A stretch of 64,000 bases of DNA from Tetranychus cinnabarinus (GCA_022266195.1 WHVY01000006.1:496001-560000), one strand, 5' to 3'. Shown: positions 11,669-25,137, numbered from the stretch's first letter. Notes: generated from the sequence alone by a model not told the origin. A program made the numbers and translations.

Positions 11669-13415
11669 ATTTGGTCACATCGTTTTACTGGTAAAGAGTC
11701 TAGTTTTTGTTGGCTTGCACACAACCAGAAAATGATAACCGAATCATATGATTTTATTGAACCTTTCAACTCCTAACCATTGATCATTCAATGAAATCAC
11801 ATTGTAAAATAGTGTAAATTTTTAGGGATTTTTTGGGTTTTAAAATATCTTTTTTGCTTGCTTCTTTACTTTCCATTTTTACACACACTTTTGTACATAA
11901 AACACATTCATTTATAACAATTAAATTTAATTCTGCACTTACCTTTTGCTGATTTGAGCATCTTTAAATTGTCTTTGACTGTGTCATAATTAACTTTAAT
12001 GCCTAAAATTTACTTTTAACCTTCAATGTAAAATTATATTCATGAGAAGTGAAATTAAAATACAATTGTATTAACCAGCTTTAAACCTGATCCTAATTGA
12101 TCAAAATGGTCTTTAATCAGATGAGATTCAATCACTTGGTTGGCGACGAAAAGATGGCAAAAATTGAATTAAATTAAAAAGTAAATTCCATCAACAATCA
12201 ATTGATATAATCAGAGGAAATATAATGTTTTATTGTTCTCATGATCTTCCTTTAAACCAAGAAATTATGTTAACCACTAAAAATGACAATTTAACAGACA
12301 AAAAGGTCAACATCACCATTATCATGATTATTGTTTTACAAAACTATCATTTCCAGTGAAATGAACATTGTAATTATCATTTTCCGTTTGATCTACAACT
12401 GCTCTAATCATCGCTATTTGAGTAATCATAATTTATGTTCATATGTATTATTAAAGGCAACGGAAAAAGGACAATAAAATCAACATTTAAATGCACAACG
12501 TAATTAATTCAACAGTTAATATTTTTAGGTTGGCTTTTATGTTTACTTGACATTCAAAGCTTTGATTGTTCAAAATTTGCTTCAACAATTGTCAATAGCT
12601 TTGAAAGGTAAGTTTTAAAATTAAATTATTACCATTGTCAAGATTGACAATTAGCTCAAGTAAACATTGAGATTGACATTAGTGAAACCAGATTTCAGGT
12701 TGAGAGTTTCATGGAGAAGCAGAAATGTTAATTTTTCATCGATTAAACAGTCAATTGTTTGGCATTAGCTTGTCAATAATGTCCAACAATCAACCTTGTC
12801 AGATGCTATCAGTTAATATGTTCACATTTTTCAACAAAATTGAGCTTCTTCTGTATCTTTCACTATTTCCAGCTATTATTTTTAATTGTGAGAAATTCAC
12901 ATGCAAAGTTAATTGTCAGGGTAATTTGAGTTTACATTTAAATAGATTTAATAAAGATAAGTGATTGAACCTCCGATTTTGAGCCACCAATTTGTTGTCA
13001 AATCAATTATTTTGATCACAATTTTCCCTGGTTTTAACCTATTCTCTTGATTTACTCTAATCAAATCCAATTGCCAATTTTACCAGTTGTTATAAAATAT
13101 GCAATTTTTAGCTCGTGGTTAATATGAAGGAGGAGAGAGAAAGCAAAAGATATAATTAAAACAATGACAAAAATAAATGCCAATGATAATCAAATGAATC
13201 GGTTAATCACTGGAAACACGCTTCTGAACTTGAATATTGCGTTCATTTGTTAACACTCTTCAATCATACGATAAGAAACAATACAAATCTGATAATTAAC
13301 AAAGCACAATCAAGTAGACAAATTGGTTGAAATTTCTGGTTATTTCCAATTAATTTGAGATGCACATTGGAAAAAAATTGATGTTCACCGATTTTCCTCG
13401 CTCATAGATCAACAT
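11669..13415. other. 3' UTR of the His-rich gene and intergenic DNA
   Basis: The first ~270 bases are the likely 3' UTR of the His-rich gene. Beyond that I see AT-rich sequence with no convincing ORF. A 79-codon open frame at 12725-12964 has no coding character and no supporting signals. Confidence 0.4.
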
Positions 13416-13528
13416 TCAATCGGTTTCTTTATCTTCTTCTTCTTCATCATTATCATCATTACCAGTTTTCTTGCTTTCCTTCAGCTTCTTATTCTCAGTT
13501 TCCATGATTCTGGTTGTCATGTTACCAG
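13416..13528 (-). CDS. Possible acidic terminal exon (candidate 3' end of the Mxd-like gene)
   Basis: On the minus strand an ATAG acceptor at 13530-13529 opens a frame that reads MTTRIMETENKKLKESKKTG and then an Asp/Glu-rich tail (NDDNDEEEEDKETD), stopping at 13416-13418. The phase-1 start would fit the phase-1 donor that ends the third Mxd-like exon (16655). Mxd proteins often end in a charged region. Against it, the acceptor lacks a pyrimidine tract, the DNA is a GAA/GAT-rich simple sequence, and the intron would be 3.1 kb. Confidence 0.22.
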
Positions 13529-16500
13529 CTATTTAAACGTTTTCCTTCCTTCCTTCCTTCTTTGACTCTTTTTTGATTTGCTTTGTTCATTTGAGATTAT
13601 CTTCTTTATCATCATCATCATCATTATCATCATCATATTCTTTTCTTTGAACCTCAGAAGAAGAAAACAAAACAATCAAGTAATCTTTTTTGCTTATACC
13701 CTCAATTAGTGTAAGCAGCGAAACAGTTTACACCCCACTGAAACACAACATGAAGAGGAGAGGAAGAAACAAGATGTTGATGTTATGATTATGATGAAAA
13801 GAGATGAAAAAGATGACGATGGTGATATAAAAGAAAACCTTTTTTTTCATCTTTTTCGAGAGAAACATGCAAACGCCAAGATGAGAGGAAAAGATGATCA
13901 AACTCATGTTTTTAGTGGTCTTTAACTCGACCTGTTCACGTTTATCTGATCGCGCCAATGATTAATTTAGGCCCAAGGTTAGCTTTTAAGCTGAAACAAT
14001 CAACAAATATAACAAAAAAAACTAATAGTTGATCCATAAACAACTAACAGCAGCAGCCAGTAAAAGAAAAGGTAAAGTAAAATAACGAAATTCATGTTTG
14101 ATGTTAACTAAAGTTGTTGTTGATGTTGTCTTTTTTAGAGATGATAATGTTGATGATACATAATAATGATGACGTTGATGTGAGATTGAAAACATGTTAT
14201 TCAAAAAAGCGTGAATAAATGTTTCAGAAGTCATCATCATTGTATTTCAGCGATGAGTAAATAAATGGGGGAGGCAAGAAAATTTCAAATTGATTGTGGG
14301 TGTCGTCCAGCAGTTTACGTTCAATCGAAACTGAGGACTTTGTTGGTTTTTTTCGTTTTTTGCTCCTAAACGAGAAAGTACACATAATTACAATGATCTT
14401 GGCATGAGATGAGCGATAGACACAGAGAAGAAAGAGAAATAGCGAGTGAAAGTAAGAAGAGAAAGAGAAATAGATTATAATAAAGGAATTTTGATATTTA
14501 AGAAAGACAGAGAGAGAGAAGAGAGAGAAAAGAAAGACAATAAAACGAGAGAGAATGAAGTGTTTGCATAATGCGAAAAAAAGAGGAAATATCGACGTTC
14601 TTGTTGGTAAAATGTTCAGGTTAAGCGATGTCATCGATGCTTGTTGTAAGCTTTGTAATTTGATGATGCTAATGGCGTTGGTGATGGTAATGACTATGAT
14701 ACACAGCACAAATAAAAATGGGACACTCAAATAATAAGTTGATGAAAGTGCCTAGTTTACCAGAAAACTAATGTAAGCGTGTGAATGAGAATGATGAGAA
14801 GAACAGTGAGATTAAATACATTGAACATGTTTTTGGTGTTTTCTTCATCTTGCGATTTTTTGCTTTTTTTGAATGTTGATTTTGTTGATGCATTTCTCCT
14901 AAAATCTTGTTTTTTGTTTGTGCTTTGTTATTTTGTGATGAAATGATTTTTCAAAATGTGGATTAAAATATAAAGCCACCGTCATCATCAGGATCAATCT
15001 GGATAATTTGACTGGGTGTTGATTAAATTAAATAACGTTGACTTAAAAAGTATAACCATAAATAACGTCGATAACTCTTTTTTCCTGAGTAACTCACGAG
15101 GAAGTCAGTCTTTTCCTTCGTCACTTTTTAAACGCTCCATTTCTCCCTCTCTCTGTTTGCTATGCCTTTTGTTGATAGTAATAAGTGTTTTTTGTTGTTG
15201 TTGTTTTGTAGTTTTCTTGACGATTTTCCTTCTTTAAATATATTTATATATTTATATAATTTATCCAAAGTCCTTCTTCATTTGCTTCATGATGATTTCC
15301 CTTTAACGTATGTTTTGTGTTCAACGCTGCTCACTGAGTGTGCTTTCGCTGTTGATGGTTGGATGTGTGTGTGTGTTTTTTGTATAATTTTGCTTTGGGC
15401 ATCCTTGATACCTTTTATTTCCGTTAAAGGGTAGGAGAGAGAAAGTAAGAGTTGGCAAAGGTAGATGAAGAGAGATATTGATATATAAGAGGGAGAAAAG
15501 ATGAAGAAAACTGTAAAAGCAATTCTTGGACTTGTCCTGTTGAAATTGTTGATTGATGTTGATGTTTTGTTTTGTTTGTTGTAATAAAGTTGTTGATACT
15601 GATGATGATGGCGGTGCTGGTTTCTTGCTTCTTGCGTTGTTTATATAATATATTTATAATCTTTGTGTTGATTCTGCTTTTATCAATCCTCAACTCCTAT
15701 CACGATGGATAGTTTTCCTTATTCATCATCAGTCTTGACAAAAATACGACAGTTTTTCTGTAATTTTCATAAACGTTGTTACCCAAAATAAACATCAAAG
15801 TGGTACATTTTTTAGCAATATGAGCAATAGTAGTTAGTTTAAGTAATAGCAGGAGATCCACATGATGATGACGATGATGGTTAAGATGATTATGGTAATG
15901 TTGCAAATGATGAGACAAAAAACGAAAGCCAGAAAAGAGAGAGTGAGAGAAGAGAAGAGAATGAGAGAAGAGAAAGAGATAAGAGAAAGGGAAAATACCG
16001 AGATAAAAAAGAGAGAGAGAAAGAGATAGAAATTGAATTTAATTGGCGAACTGAAAAATTAACAACTATTAAGATTTAAATGCTGTGAGGGTGAAAATAG
16101 AGGACAACGATGACATTACATGACAAGCAAGAAGAAAGAAAATGAGGAAACCTCGAAATTTAGTGCGAAAAATTTAAACATAACATGCTTTGATTTCTTT
16201 TCGTTCTTGACAAGGTGTTTGTTTTGGTGAGTTTGGATTGATTAACTTTCATTTCAATTTTTTTTGTGTGAAGTGTTTTACAAGAATCAATTTGACAATT
16301 TTTTCTCTTTTTTCTTTCTTCTTAAAGTTCAATCTTTACTTTTTCCCAAATAATTCATTCTTCTAATAAAGAAAATTAGATAATTAAATTTGAAGTTGTA
16401 TTTATATTAATAATATATTATATATATATGTATATATGTATAAATGTGGTTTTGTAGTATAAATAAAAACAAAAAGTAAGAGTAGGAGGATTAGGAGGGA

Positions 16501-16586
16501 TCTGGAAAAAAGGAGAACGGAGAACGGAGAGAGGGAGAGGGAGAGAGAGGAAGAGGAGGAGATAAATTAGATAGATTGAGAGCTCG
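13529..16586. other. Non-coding DNA with purine-rich simple repeats
   Basis: This stretch lies downstream of the Mxd-like gene on its strand. It contains long GA/AGAGAA tracts (about 15925-16030 and 16505-16560), GTT/TTG runs and a (GT)n run near 15363-15377. Several open frames are simple-sequence artefacts. One minus-strand frame at 14224-14369 follows a good TTTAG acceptor and encodes a basic segment (SKKRKKPTKSS) ending in NDDDF, but in the phase needed by the Mxd exons it reads differently. I could not assign it. Confidence 0.4.
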
Positions 16587-18413
16587 TCAACGTTGTGTCA
16601 ATTCCAATGGAGAAAATAAGTACGGAGAAAGAGTCGGAGAGGTTTTGTACTCACCAACTTCAGAAGTCGGTGAATTGGAAGCGGAAGAGATGCCAGAACT
16701 GGATTCACTAATACTTCGAATTCTGTGCGTGCTTGTACTGTTCCTTAGATGCTCTTGGAGTTGATCTAGACGCCGTAAAAGATATCGCTGTTCCCGAACC
16801 AATTGTTCCCTTTGAAATTGCTGTTTTTTGTCTTTCTCCTCCAGATTCTAAAATTAGCAATAAAATGATAAAAAAAATATATGAGTAAAAGAAAATGACA
16901 ATCAGTGTGAGATTTTTTTGATAGTTGCATCGCAAAATATGAGTGAGAATGAAAGGGGGGAGTAGGAAGAGAGAGAGAGAGAGAGAGAGAGAGAATAAAG
17001 GGAAAAAGGTGTTTATGGATGGTATAAGTGAGGGAAGAGCAACAACACCCATTATTACATGTATGACTGTCGTTGCGAATTAAAGAAGAACAAAGAAAGA
17101 GGAGAAAAGGAAAAAGAATGACCGGATCAACAAGAAAGAAAGAGACTGTATCATGATTATGATAGAGAAAAAAAGGTTGCAGTGAGAAAGGGGAGTCAAA
17201 ATGAAGATAAAGAAATGGATAAAGAATAAAGGGAAAAAAGAGAAAAGGTGAGAAGAGAGATTGAGGTAGGCAGATGAAGATGATGGACATTAGCAGAAAG
17301 GCAAAGATGAAAAGGTTAACGAGATATGGTTAACGGATGAGGGAAGACCAAATAGTAAAAACAGGAATACAGAGAATTGGATAAACATTGCAACAAAAAG
17401 AGTGACAATTATAAGAATGAGTAAGCACCTTAATGAAGGCTTTAGCTCTATTTAAAAGTCCGAGAGTTGTGTGGCGAGTGGCCTCAGGTCCCAGAGGAAC
17501 CAGAATTTTAAGGGATTCCAAACAGCTTCGTAGATGTGCGCGTCTGCAAATAAACAGATTAAAAATGCATTAGAAAATTTGTAGTCATTTATTTAGGTTT
17601 AATTTCTGTCAAAACAGCAGAAGGGTTTGTTGTTGCCATAAGTGAGTTAAAATGAAAGAAGCTAAAGCAAATGGTTTTAGAAATAGCAACAACAGTAATG
17701 ACAATATAAAGTATTAACGTTTACTATTAGGAAATAAGCAAGGATAAGATCCAAAAGAGAAATATTTCAAACAAGCATTTATTTCTCTTTTTTTGATTTT
17801 CCATCAATATATGCATCCTCGTCATTAACCTGTTAAGTAACATCAAAGCACAACAGACCAGTAAGCTATCCTCACTCAGAGCATGTAAGTGTAGTCACAT
17901 GATCAGAAACATACACATAAGACCACTTGTATTCATCAGTGATAAAGAAAGTGAAGAAAGAGAATGAGAAAGAAAGCAAGAAGGAGAAGGAGATGGAAAA
18001 AAAGAAAGAACGAAACGAAGAGAAGAAGAAAGAGAAAGAAAGAGAAAGATCTAATAAATTCACCTTATACTAGTTTACTTTAATATCTTTCATCATGTGA
18101 GTAACATCATTTGTGGCAACATTAGAAGAAACAAGGAAGATAGAAAGGCAAAAGCAGTTGTGAGAGGAAAAGAAAGATGATAGAAGCATTAAGGGGTTAA
18201 TACAGTTCTAAAAAAAGAGATAACTTACCTATTTTTCTCCAATTCATTATGAGTTGATCTATTGCCTTGAGATTTTTTTAATTTAGATAACTTAGAATTA
18301 CTTTTGAGATCATATTTAGGTGGTACAGTTGACGCGTAACCATGTTCCGCTTCTCTTTCACGTCTCTCCAGGTATTCAGCGGCCTCCAAAAGGGTGGCAA
18401 TGTTATAGCTCAT
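16587..18413 (-). CDS. Mxd/Mxi1-like bHLH-leucine zipper repressor
   Basis: Exons are 18413-18229, 17543-17429 and 16847 to 16655 (or on to the stop at 16587 if the last donor is not used). Residues 4-18 ([15 protein letters not shown]) match the Sin3-interacting domain of Mad/Mxi1 proteins. The bHLH starts at about residue 52 with [20 protein letters not shown], continues as [20 protein letters not shown], and a zipper follows ([16 protein letters not shown]). A Ser-rich segment ([16 protein letters not shown]) follows, as in vertebrate Mxd proteins. The family dimerises with Max on E-boxes and recruits Sin3/HDAC to oppose Myc; this role is inferred from homology. The chosen ATG is the first in frame; an upstream coding exon is possible. 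A GTGAGT donor at 16654 suggests another 3' exon. Reading through instead gives 186 residues. Confidence 0.88.
16968..16994. repeat. (GA)n microsatellite in an intron of the Mxd-like gene
   Basis: An uninterrupted AG/GA dinucleotide run of about 27 bases lies in the second intron. Confidence 0.9.
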
Positions 18414-18429
18414 CTCACTCTTTGACAAG

Positions 18430-21400
18430 GAATAACCTCAAAGAGCTACGGCCAACCAACCAACCTATCTCTTGTTTCTCTCCCTTCTCTATCTTTAAAA
18501 ACTCTCGTTTTCTCCACTCTTTCTCTCTCAAAATCTCTCCCTCTCTCTTATTCACAATCACCACACACAGGAGAAGAAAAACAACCAACACTCACAAGTA
18601 ATTAAAAAAACAACACCACAACACACCTTAGATATATATATATTTTGGTTAACAACTGAGTATCACAAAGGGCAAAACAAAAGAAGTAAAGAGAGCAGTG
18701 TGTGTAATGCGTGTATGTGTTATGTGTGTGTATGTGATAGAGAGAGGAGAAAGAAGATTGAGAGAGAAGGAGAAATGAATTTTTTCTCTCTTTTTTTTCA
18801 AATAAACATACAATAATATAAACACAGAGATATTATTTCAAAAAGAAGGAACCACTACACTTTGATGTAATCTTATTTGTAATTTTTGTTGCTCAAAACA
18901 ACACGAGAGTGGTGAAATGTAAAGAGAGAGATGGTTGCGAGTAGGGAGAGAGAGAGATAGAATTAAGATATGAACAGAATGTGTGAGAAGAAAGCGAGCA
19001 AAAAAATATATAATGTAAAAAAAAGGGTTGATTTGCTTCAACTGATGATTCAAGAGATGGGGGGCTTTTTAACCAGACACATAAAACACACACTGGATAA
19101 ACCACAGGTCCAATAACAGTACATTCAGAACAAAAAAACAAGGCAGAATCAGAGGTCAAGAGGCAAAACCTCGAAAAATTTTACAACAAAAAAACACAAA
19201 TTAACTCAGCAATCCATTCTTGTACTTGGAGTTTTGAGAAATAAAGGAATAAATGATTCCAAACCCAATCTTGCTACTCACTTCCTTTCTCTCTCTCTCT
19301 CTCTCTCTCTGTCAAAACACATACACACAAAAAGAAGGGGAAAGCAGATCACACAATGTTACGTTACGTTGATAAAAAATCTTTCCCCCATTCTAACAGT
19401 ATCTCCATCTGTTATTGACGCAAGAAATTAATCTGGTACTTTTTCGGGTTTGTTGTTGACAAGCAAAAATGACAACAAGAAACCAAAACAACAGCAATGG
19501 AAACAACCTAAAGAATTGCTTTCTTTTTTTCATTTCATCGTTACGTTGTTCATATTATCAGAAGTATTCCTATTTTGTTGTTTGTATTATTGTTAACTCG
19601 CCAAATTTTTCTTGTTCGTGTATTTTATTTTATTTTAATTTATTTACCTATTATTTAATTTGTTACAACCTTCATTTTTTGTCCTCATCTTATTGATTAG
19701 ATTTAATTACCTTTTCACTTTGCAACTCTAACCATCATTGATTTTAATTGGGTTAAACATGAGTTAAACATTTTCAAATAATAAGGTCATTCTCAAGGTT
19801 ACATAGACTCCTATCTTTCATTTCATCTTGTTATTATTATCACTTTATTATAATCTTTCTACCTCTCTCTTTCTCTCTCTCTCATTCTCTTTCTATATCT
19901 TTCATTCTTTGTTTCTTTCTTCTCTCTCTAAATGTGTGATTTGTGTGTGTAAATTCAATTTGATTAGAAACTCTAATCTGATTAATTTATTGAACGAGTT
20001 GAATGTATCATCTCATGTATAATAACTGTTGGAGATTATTCATTTTATTTTACCTGATACATTAACCTTGTTTTTATTACATTCATTTCACTTATCTTCT
20101 CTTCTCTTTCTCTCTCTCTCTTCAACCTTTCTATCTTTGACTCAATGATTCTAGTTATTTTTTAGCATCGTTATCTCATGGATAATAATAAATGATGAAC
20201 AATGAAATTGATTGTTAATTTAGTCTCTTTTCCTTTATCCAACATATCAAAGATTCAACAAATATGAGACACTACTTATCAACTTGATGCTACATAATTC
20301 ATTACAAGGAAACCAACAAGAAATTTCAATAAGAAATGAGTTATTGGTATACACATGACTTTCAACTACATGATCGTAAAGTTGGACATTTAAATAACCA
20401 GGTTAAATAATAATTGTGTTGCGAGTAAATATGAAGAGATTGCATGAGATTGATTAGCAATTACATAAACCACTGCCGTAACAATTTTACCATGTTACCT
20501 AATTCGATAGTGCCGCTATCTCTTATTGACAAATGAAGTTAATTCTTACAAGGTTTGTTGATGTTGACAGGTTGAGCAACAGTAAAAGAAACCCAAATAG
20601 AAAAATGAATTTTCTCATTTCACTAATTTTTCACTTTTAAATTAATTTTTCACACTTTTTTCAATGACACATGGCTTTTTCCTTATCCACCTTATGTTAA
20701 TTACCAGTCAAACCGAGGAAATTTATTGGATTACTCAGAAAGGATTATTTTGCATCTTGTATTTCTAGTCATATAAATGTGAAATTGTTCAACAGTTACT
20801 CTTTGGATTTGAATTGAACGAACACCATTAAAAAAGATTATTACAAGGTTATTACAATCTGAGTCGTTTGCTGATTGTGTGCTCAATACATTTACGTGCA
20901 TCACGTTAAAATACTTGAAAGACAGAGTGAAAAATGTTGCGATGCTGAAGACATTTCTGAGATAATGTTACAGATGGAAATTTTTTTACTGACAATTCAA
21001 ACCAGAAAGGGGGAGGATTCAGTGTTACTTCCGGTTTTACATGGTGAAGCACCTTGGAAACAGCCATTTCATCTCACGAGCAATGGAAGTAAGGTTGGAG
21101 AAGAGAAAGAGTAAGAAAGGGAAAGAAAGATGATGATGATAATGCTGATTGTAAGTTTGTTGATGTTGATCATGCTGCTGCTCAGAAGTAGCATAGAGAT
21201 GTTGATTGAAGGAGCAAAAACAGGGATTGCAGAGGGTTGAGTTTGAATGACGAGTCATTGGAATAGGGAAAATAAAAAAAAGGAAAAACCTTTGTTGACC
21301 TGACTGAGAATCGTTCATTTCGAGTTGAGTCAGGGAAAGAAAATTGCAAGCAACTCACTCAATGAATTGAGCATGAGTTCAGAGGAATGTTGATTGAAAC

Positions 21401-21960
21401 GAAAAGAAAAAATTGAACAAAAATTGAATAAACTAACTGTTAATCGTTAATCTTATTATTATCGTTATTACTAGTAATCTGTTGATGGTAATCGACTGTT
21501 GCAGTTCAACTGACAAATGAAATATGTTTACATTTTAAAGACTATGTAAGTTCACGGTTCACAATCTGGTCTAACAAAGGTTCAATATCAAATGGATTGA
21601 ATATTGTTAATTTTGCCAATCCTTTCAGCCAACACCAGTAAAGCCAACACTTTTATCATCAACCTCAAGGGTTACCATTTTTCATTTCATTGTTTACGAA
21701 GCAACCAGGAAAGATAAGAAAACAAAAATTTCCATAATTCATCGCCCTTGTTACCAGATTTAACATCTTTTGCGAGCACCAGAATTGCTGATTGTTACTG
21801 TCGTTCTGGTTTTCATCAAAAGGGTAGTTTCATCGACCCAACCAGTTGTCCGAGACAAATTGGCATTAATATTGGTCAAAGTGTTTGTTTCATGATGGAA
21901 AAATAAGGAGCCTTAATCATAAACAGGGCAAGAAGAATCCAAATATTACGAGAAAATCAA
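18430..21960. other. Intergenic DNA between the divergent Mxd-like and GoLoco genes
   Basis: This holds the probable 5' UTR and promoter of the Mxd-like gene (minus) on the left and of the GoLoco gene (plus) on the right. CT-rich simple sequence is common, for example a (CT)n run at 19288-19311 and tracts near 19860-19935 and 20100-20125. A possible acceptor (ATAAACAG) just before the GoLoco ATG, at about 21926, could join upstream exons. No TPR-like or other coding segment was found here. Confidence 0.4.
19288..19311. repeat. (CT)n microsatellite
   Basis: A run of alternating C and T of about 24 bases. Confidence 0.9.
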
Positions 21961-23811
21961 ATGGATCAAGATGAAAACATGGTTAATGAGGAAAAAGTAA
22001 TTGAAGATGAATCGGGTGAAGATGATATTGGAGCTGACTGGAACAATGTTTCAAGTTCAAGTTCCTCCCAATTTAACACAGGTAATCAAAGTGATCACCA
22101 ACAAGACGATTTTTTAGATATGTTGGCTCGATCTCAAGAGCAACGTATGAACGACCAGCGATGTTCAATTGACAGGATGGATTTAATACGAGTTAACCAG
22201 CAGCCAGGTTCAACGTTGTCACCCTATAACAGTGAGCCTAATTATCAAGATAATTCAATGCAACGATCCAATAGTGGACCTGTGGAGTCCATGGCAGGAA
22301 CAAGTTATGGCACAGTACAAAGTACCAGACCAACAAATGCACAACCATTTTCTAATAATGCACAAGTCGAGTCATCTTCAAGAACAAATCGAGTAATGAA
22401 TAGAGCAGCAACAATAGATAGGAGCACAACTAATGGTAACAGTCGGAATAACGTTGTTACAAATGGTCGGAGAGGTTCAAATCCGATTAGCTTTGGTTCC
22501 AACAATCGTCCAACCTCGTCTTCTGGATCAGCATCTTTGTCATCAGCGTATGGAAGCTCAGGCTCAGATTTAGGTAACGCAAGAGATGAATTGTTAGACA
22601 TGATTGCAGCCCTTCAAAGTCGCCGACTTGATGAACAAAGAGCACCACTTTCCGTTTTAAGACGCAGTTTAACATCAACATCTAATGGAGCAAATCATTC
22701 AGGTAAGCCAATTAGTTGACCACAATTGTACAGAGTTAAAAATTTTATGAACTTAAAGGTTTACTGTCGTTTATCAACTGATTTAGCCAAATCAATCTTT
22801 GTTTACACAGCAGCTGATGAATTAAGGGGTTTGTGATGAAATTTAAAAAGGAAAGATTTGTGAATCAAAATAGATTCAGTTGACTGTTTTTGTAATATTA
22901 AGCTAAAAAGATAAATAACAAAGAGTAAAGGAACTTCTCTACTCTTTGGATAATAAGGTTTCTAGACTCAAAAAGGTCTTCTTTGGCCAGTTTATTAGAA
23001 GTGAATTCCAAATTGATTAAATTAAACCCCTCAAAAAGTCTTCATGAAATGCTATAATTTCAAAATACTGTAATATTTTCGATTGGAAAAGTCCGGATTG
23101 TACCATATTTTGTGGGAGTTACCGAAAATATAAGCGTATTTATAATCAATATTTATTTTCTTCTGTGTAGGTTTGTCTCATAATAACTCAAATTCAAATC
23201 AAGGAGCATCATCAAATCAAGGGGGAAATGCGACCGACGAAGACGAAATCGATGATGTTGATGATTTATCCTCTTCTCCCCTTGGACAACCAACTGGTCG
23301 AAAGACTCGTCAAATGTCTCTCGGTGCCAATATTTTGCCTGACGATGATTTCTTTGAACAACTCATGAAATGCCAATCAAGTCGCCTTGAGGATCAACGA
23401 GTAACTCTTCCAAATCTTTTTGCTTCTCAAACCTCGTCAACATCACCTTCAACATCAGCCAATATTTTAGCTCCTTCCACGTCTTCCCTTAATCCTTCTC
23501 CAACCACCTCATCATCCTCAGCTCGAGCAAATTTTGCTCGGAATAGATCAGCAACTGTTTCTGATTCCAGTGCAGTTGGCCCGACTGGACCAAGTAAACC
23601 AATTACTGAAGATTTCTTTGGACTTATCATGCGTTTCCAGTCAGCTCGAATTGAAGATCAACGAACAGAGCTTCCAGGTGGTAATCAGTCCGAGGATGGT
23701 GATGATGAAAATAATGAAGGAGGGAAAAAATCGTCCGGAAATTCAACATCAAACTCATCCTTGACATCTTCATCTGAAGACAGGAAAAAGATTGACACAG
23801 GTTCACAATGA
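21961..23811 (+). CDS. Four-GoLoco-motif G-alpha regulator (GPSM/Pins-like)
   Basis: Two exons, 21961-22702 and 23171-23811, join in phase 1 (CAG|GTAAGC to TGTAG|GT) to give 460 residues. Four GoLoco motifs are visible: residues about 49-70 (LARSQEQRMNDQR), 209-229 (IAALQSRRLDEQR), 305-328 (LMKCQSSRLEDQR) and 394-417 (IMRFQSARIEDQR). Each keeps the DQR/EQR triad whose Arg enters the nucleotide pocket of G-alpha-i/o-GDP. Ser/Asn-rich linkers separate them. Four C-terminal GoLoco motifs are typical of Pins/LGN (GPSM2) and GPSM1, which act in spindle orientation and receptor-independent G-protein signalling. Those proteins also have N-terminal TPRs, not seen here. An in-frame stop lies about 57 bases before the ATG, but an acceptor between them could join a distant TPR part. 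Confidence 0.85.
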
Positions 23812-24500
23812 GTAACAGCTTTTTGGGTGAAATTGGACTCCATTTGAGCCATTGAAAAGAGAGTGAGAAGCTGGATCAACCAATTTGTTGGAATATTTCA
23901 ATAATAATTCCCTGATAACTCTTTCCAGGATTTCATTACCATTTAATCCAATCCAAACTTTTCATTTCTTGTCTTTCAGATGTAAGATTTAAGAAAAAAA
24001 GTAATTCTTTTCATTTTTTTCTGCATTTCCATCATCGAAGTTGAAGAATAATGTGAAAAATACTTGTTAATCAATTTCATCCAATTAACATTTGAAGTTA
24101 ATTTAATTAATTGTTCTCGTTTCATCTTAAAACTACATCTGTTAAAATTTTTGCTCCTCTTTTTTTCTTTACTTTATATTTGTAAGAAAATTTCTTGGCA
24201 TTTCATTCGATATCATCCTGATCATCATTATTACTATCACCAAGCTCATTTTGTCTTCTTTCTTGTTATTCTTAAAGAAGCAACCAAGTTGCAGTTTATT
24301 GAGAAAGGACAATACATAACAGTTTAGTTCAAAAATTAAACCAACTTACATTTTCTCAATCTTTTTCTATTAAGATCAATTTTGCTTCGACTAGTCTGCT
24401 GTTCCAACAATTGTCAATACAGGCAAGCAATAATTAGTTGCAAATGAACAATTTTAAGCAATAAACTCATCATTACTTGCTAATAAGCAAAGCTCAAATT

Positions 24501-25137
24501 TTAATCCATCACTACTGTTGCTCCTAGGGACTCCAAATGAGATTTTAATTTTTCGGCTTCTTCTTTAGATAAATCTGATTTAATTATCTGTGGCACTGAT
24601 TCGACAAACTTTTTGGCTTGGACAAGATTTAGACCAGATACTAATCCTTTGATTTCTTTAATCAATCCAACCTTTTTAGACTCATCGAATTTCGTAATTT
24701 TAACAGTATAAGATGATTTAACAGCTTTGGGCTCTTCTGCTTCATCCTTAAAATATAATCAAACGTATAAACAAGATTAGTATCATAAGAGGGAATTTAA
24801 TTTGCAAGCTTACTTGAGCTGAAGCATGTGTTGCCGCAACAGGCATTGCTCCCATAGCCATCATTGGAGTATCTGGAATATTCAACCTTTTTTTAAGCAA
24901 TTGGTTTAAATCAGATACCTCTAAAAGGGTCAATTTTTCAATTTCATCTACAATTTTCGACAATTTAACATCAAAAACTTTCTCGGCACCAGGAGTGGGC
25001 ATCGTTAAGGGTTTTTCAGGTTGAGCAGCAGCTTCACTGGTGTAGGAACGATAACAAACAGATTTAGCAAAATTATAATACAATCCACTAGAATGGACAT
25101 TTCGAATACACCGGAACATTGCAGGTGGCAGGCTCAT
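24501..25137 (-). CDS. mRpL12: Mitochondrial ribosomal protein L7/L12
   Basis: Two exons, 25137-24814 and 24746-24501, join in phase 0 across a 67-nt intron, giving 189 residues. Residues 1-50 look like a mitochondrial targeting region (Arg, Ser, Tyr-rich, few acids). The N-terminal dimerisation segment follows (EIEKLTLLEVSDLNQLLKKR). After an Ala/Met hinge (MMAMGAMPVAATHASAQ) comes the C-terminal factor-binding domain: YTVKITKFDESKKVGLIKEI, then GLNLVQAKKFVESVPQIIK and LKSHLESLGATVVMD. L7/L12 forms the ribosomal stalk that recruits translation factors. The length and domain order match metazoan mitochondrial L12. The gene is convergent with the GoLoco gene, with about 690 bp between the stop codons. 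Confidence 0.95.

Noticed and set aside
14224..14730. 168-codon minus-strand frame
   Set aside because: Most is hydrophobic low-complexity translation of a GA-rich tract. Only the end after the TTTAG acceptor looks exon-like, and its phase does not fit the Mxd exons with a sensible product.
16766..17290. 174-codon minus-strand frame
   Set aside because: It overlaps a real Mxd-like exon in another frame and is Phe/Leu/Ser-rich simple sequence from GA repeats.
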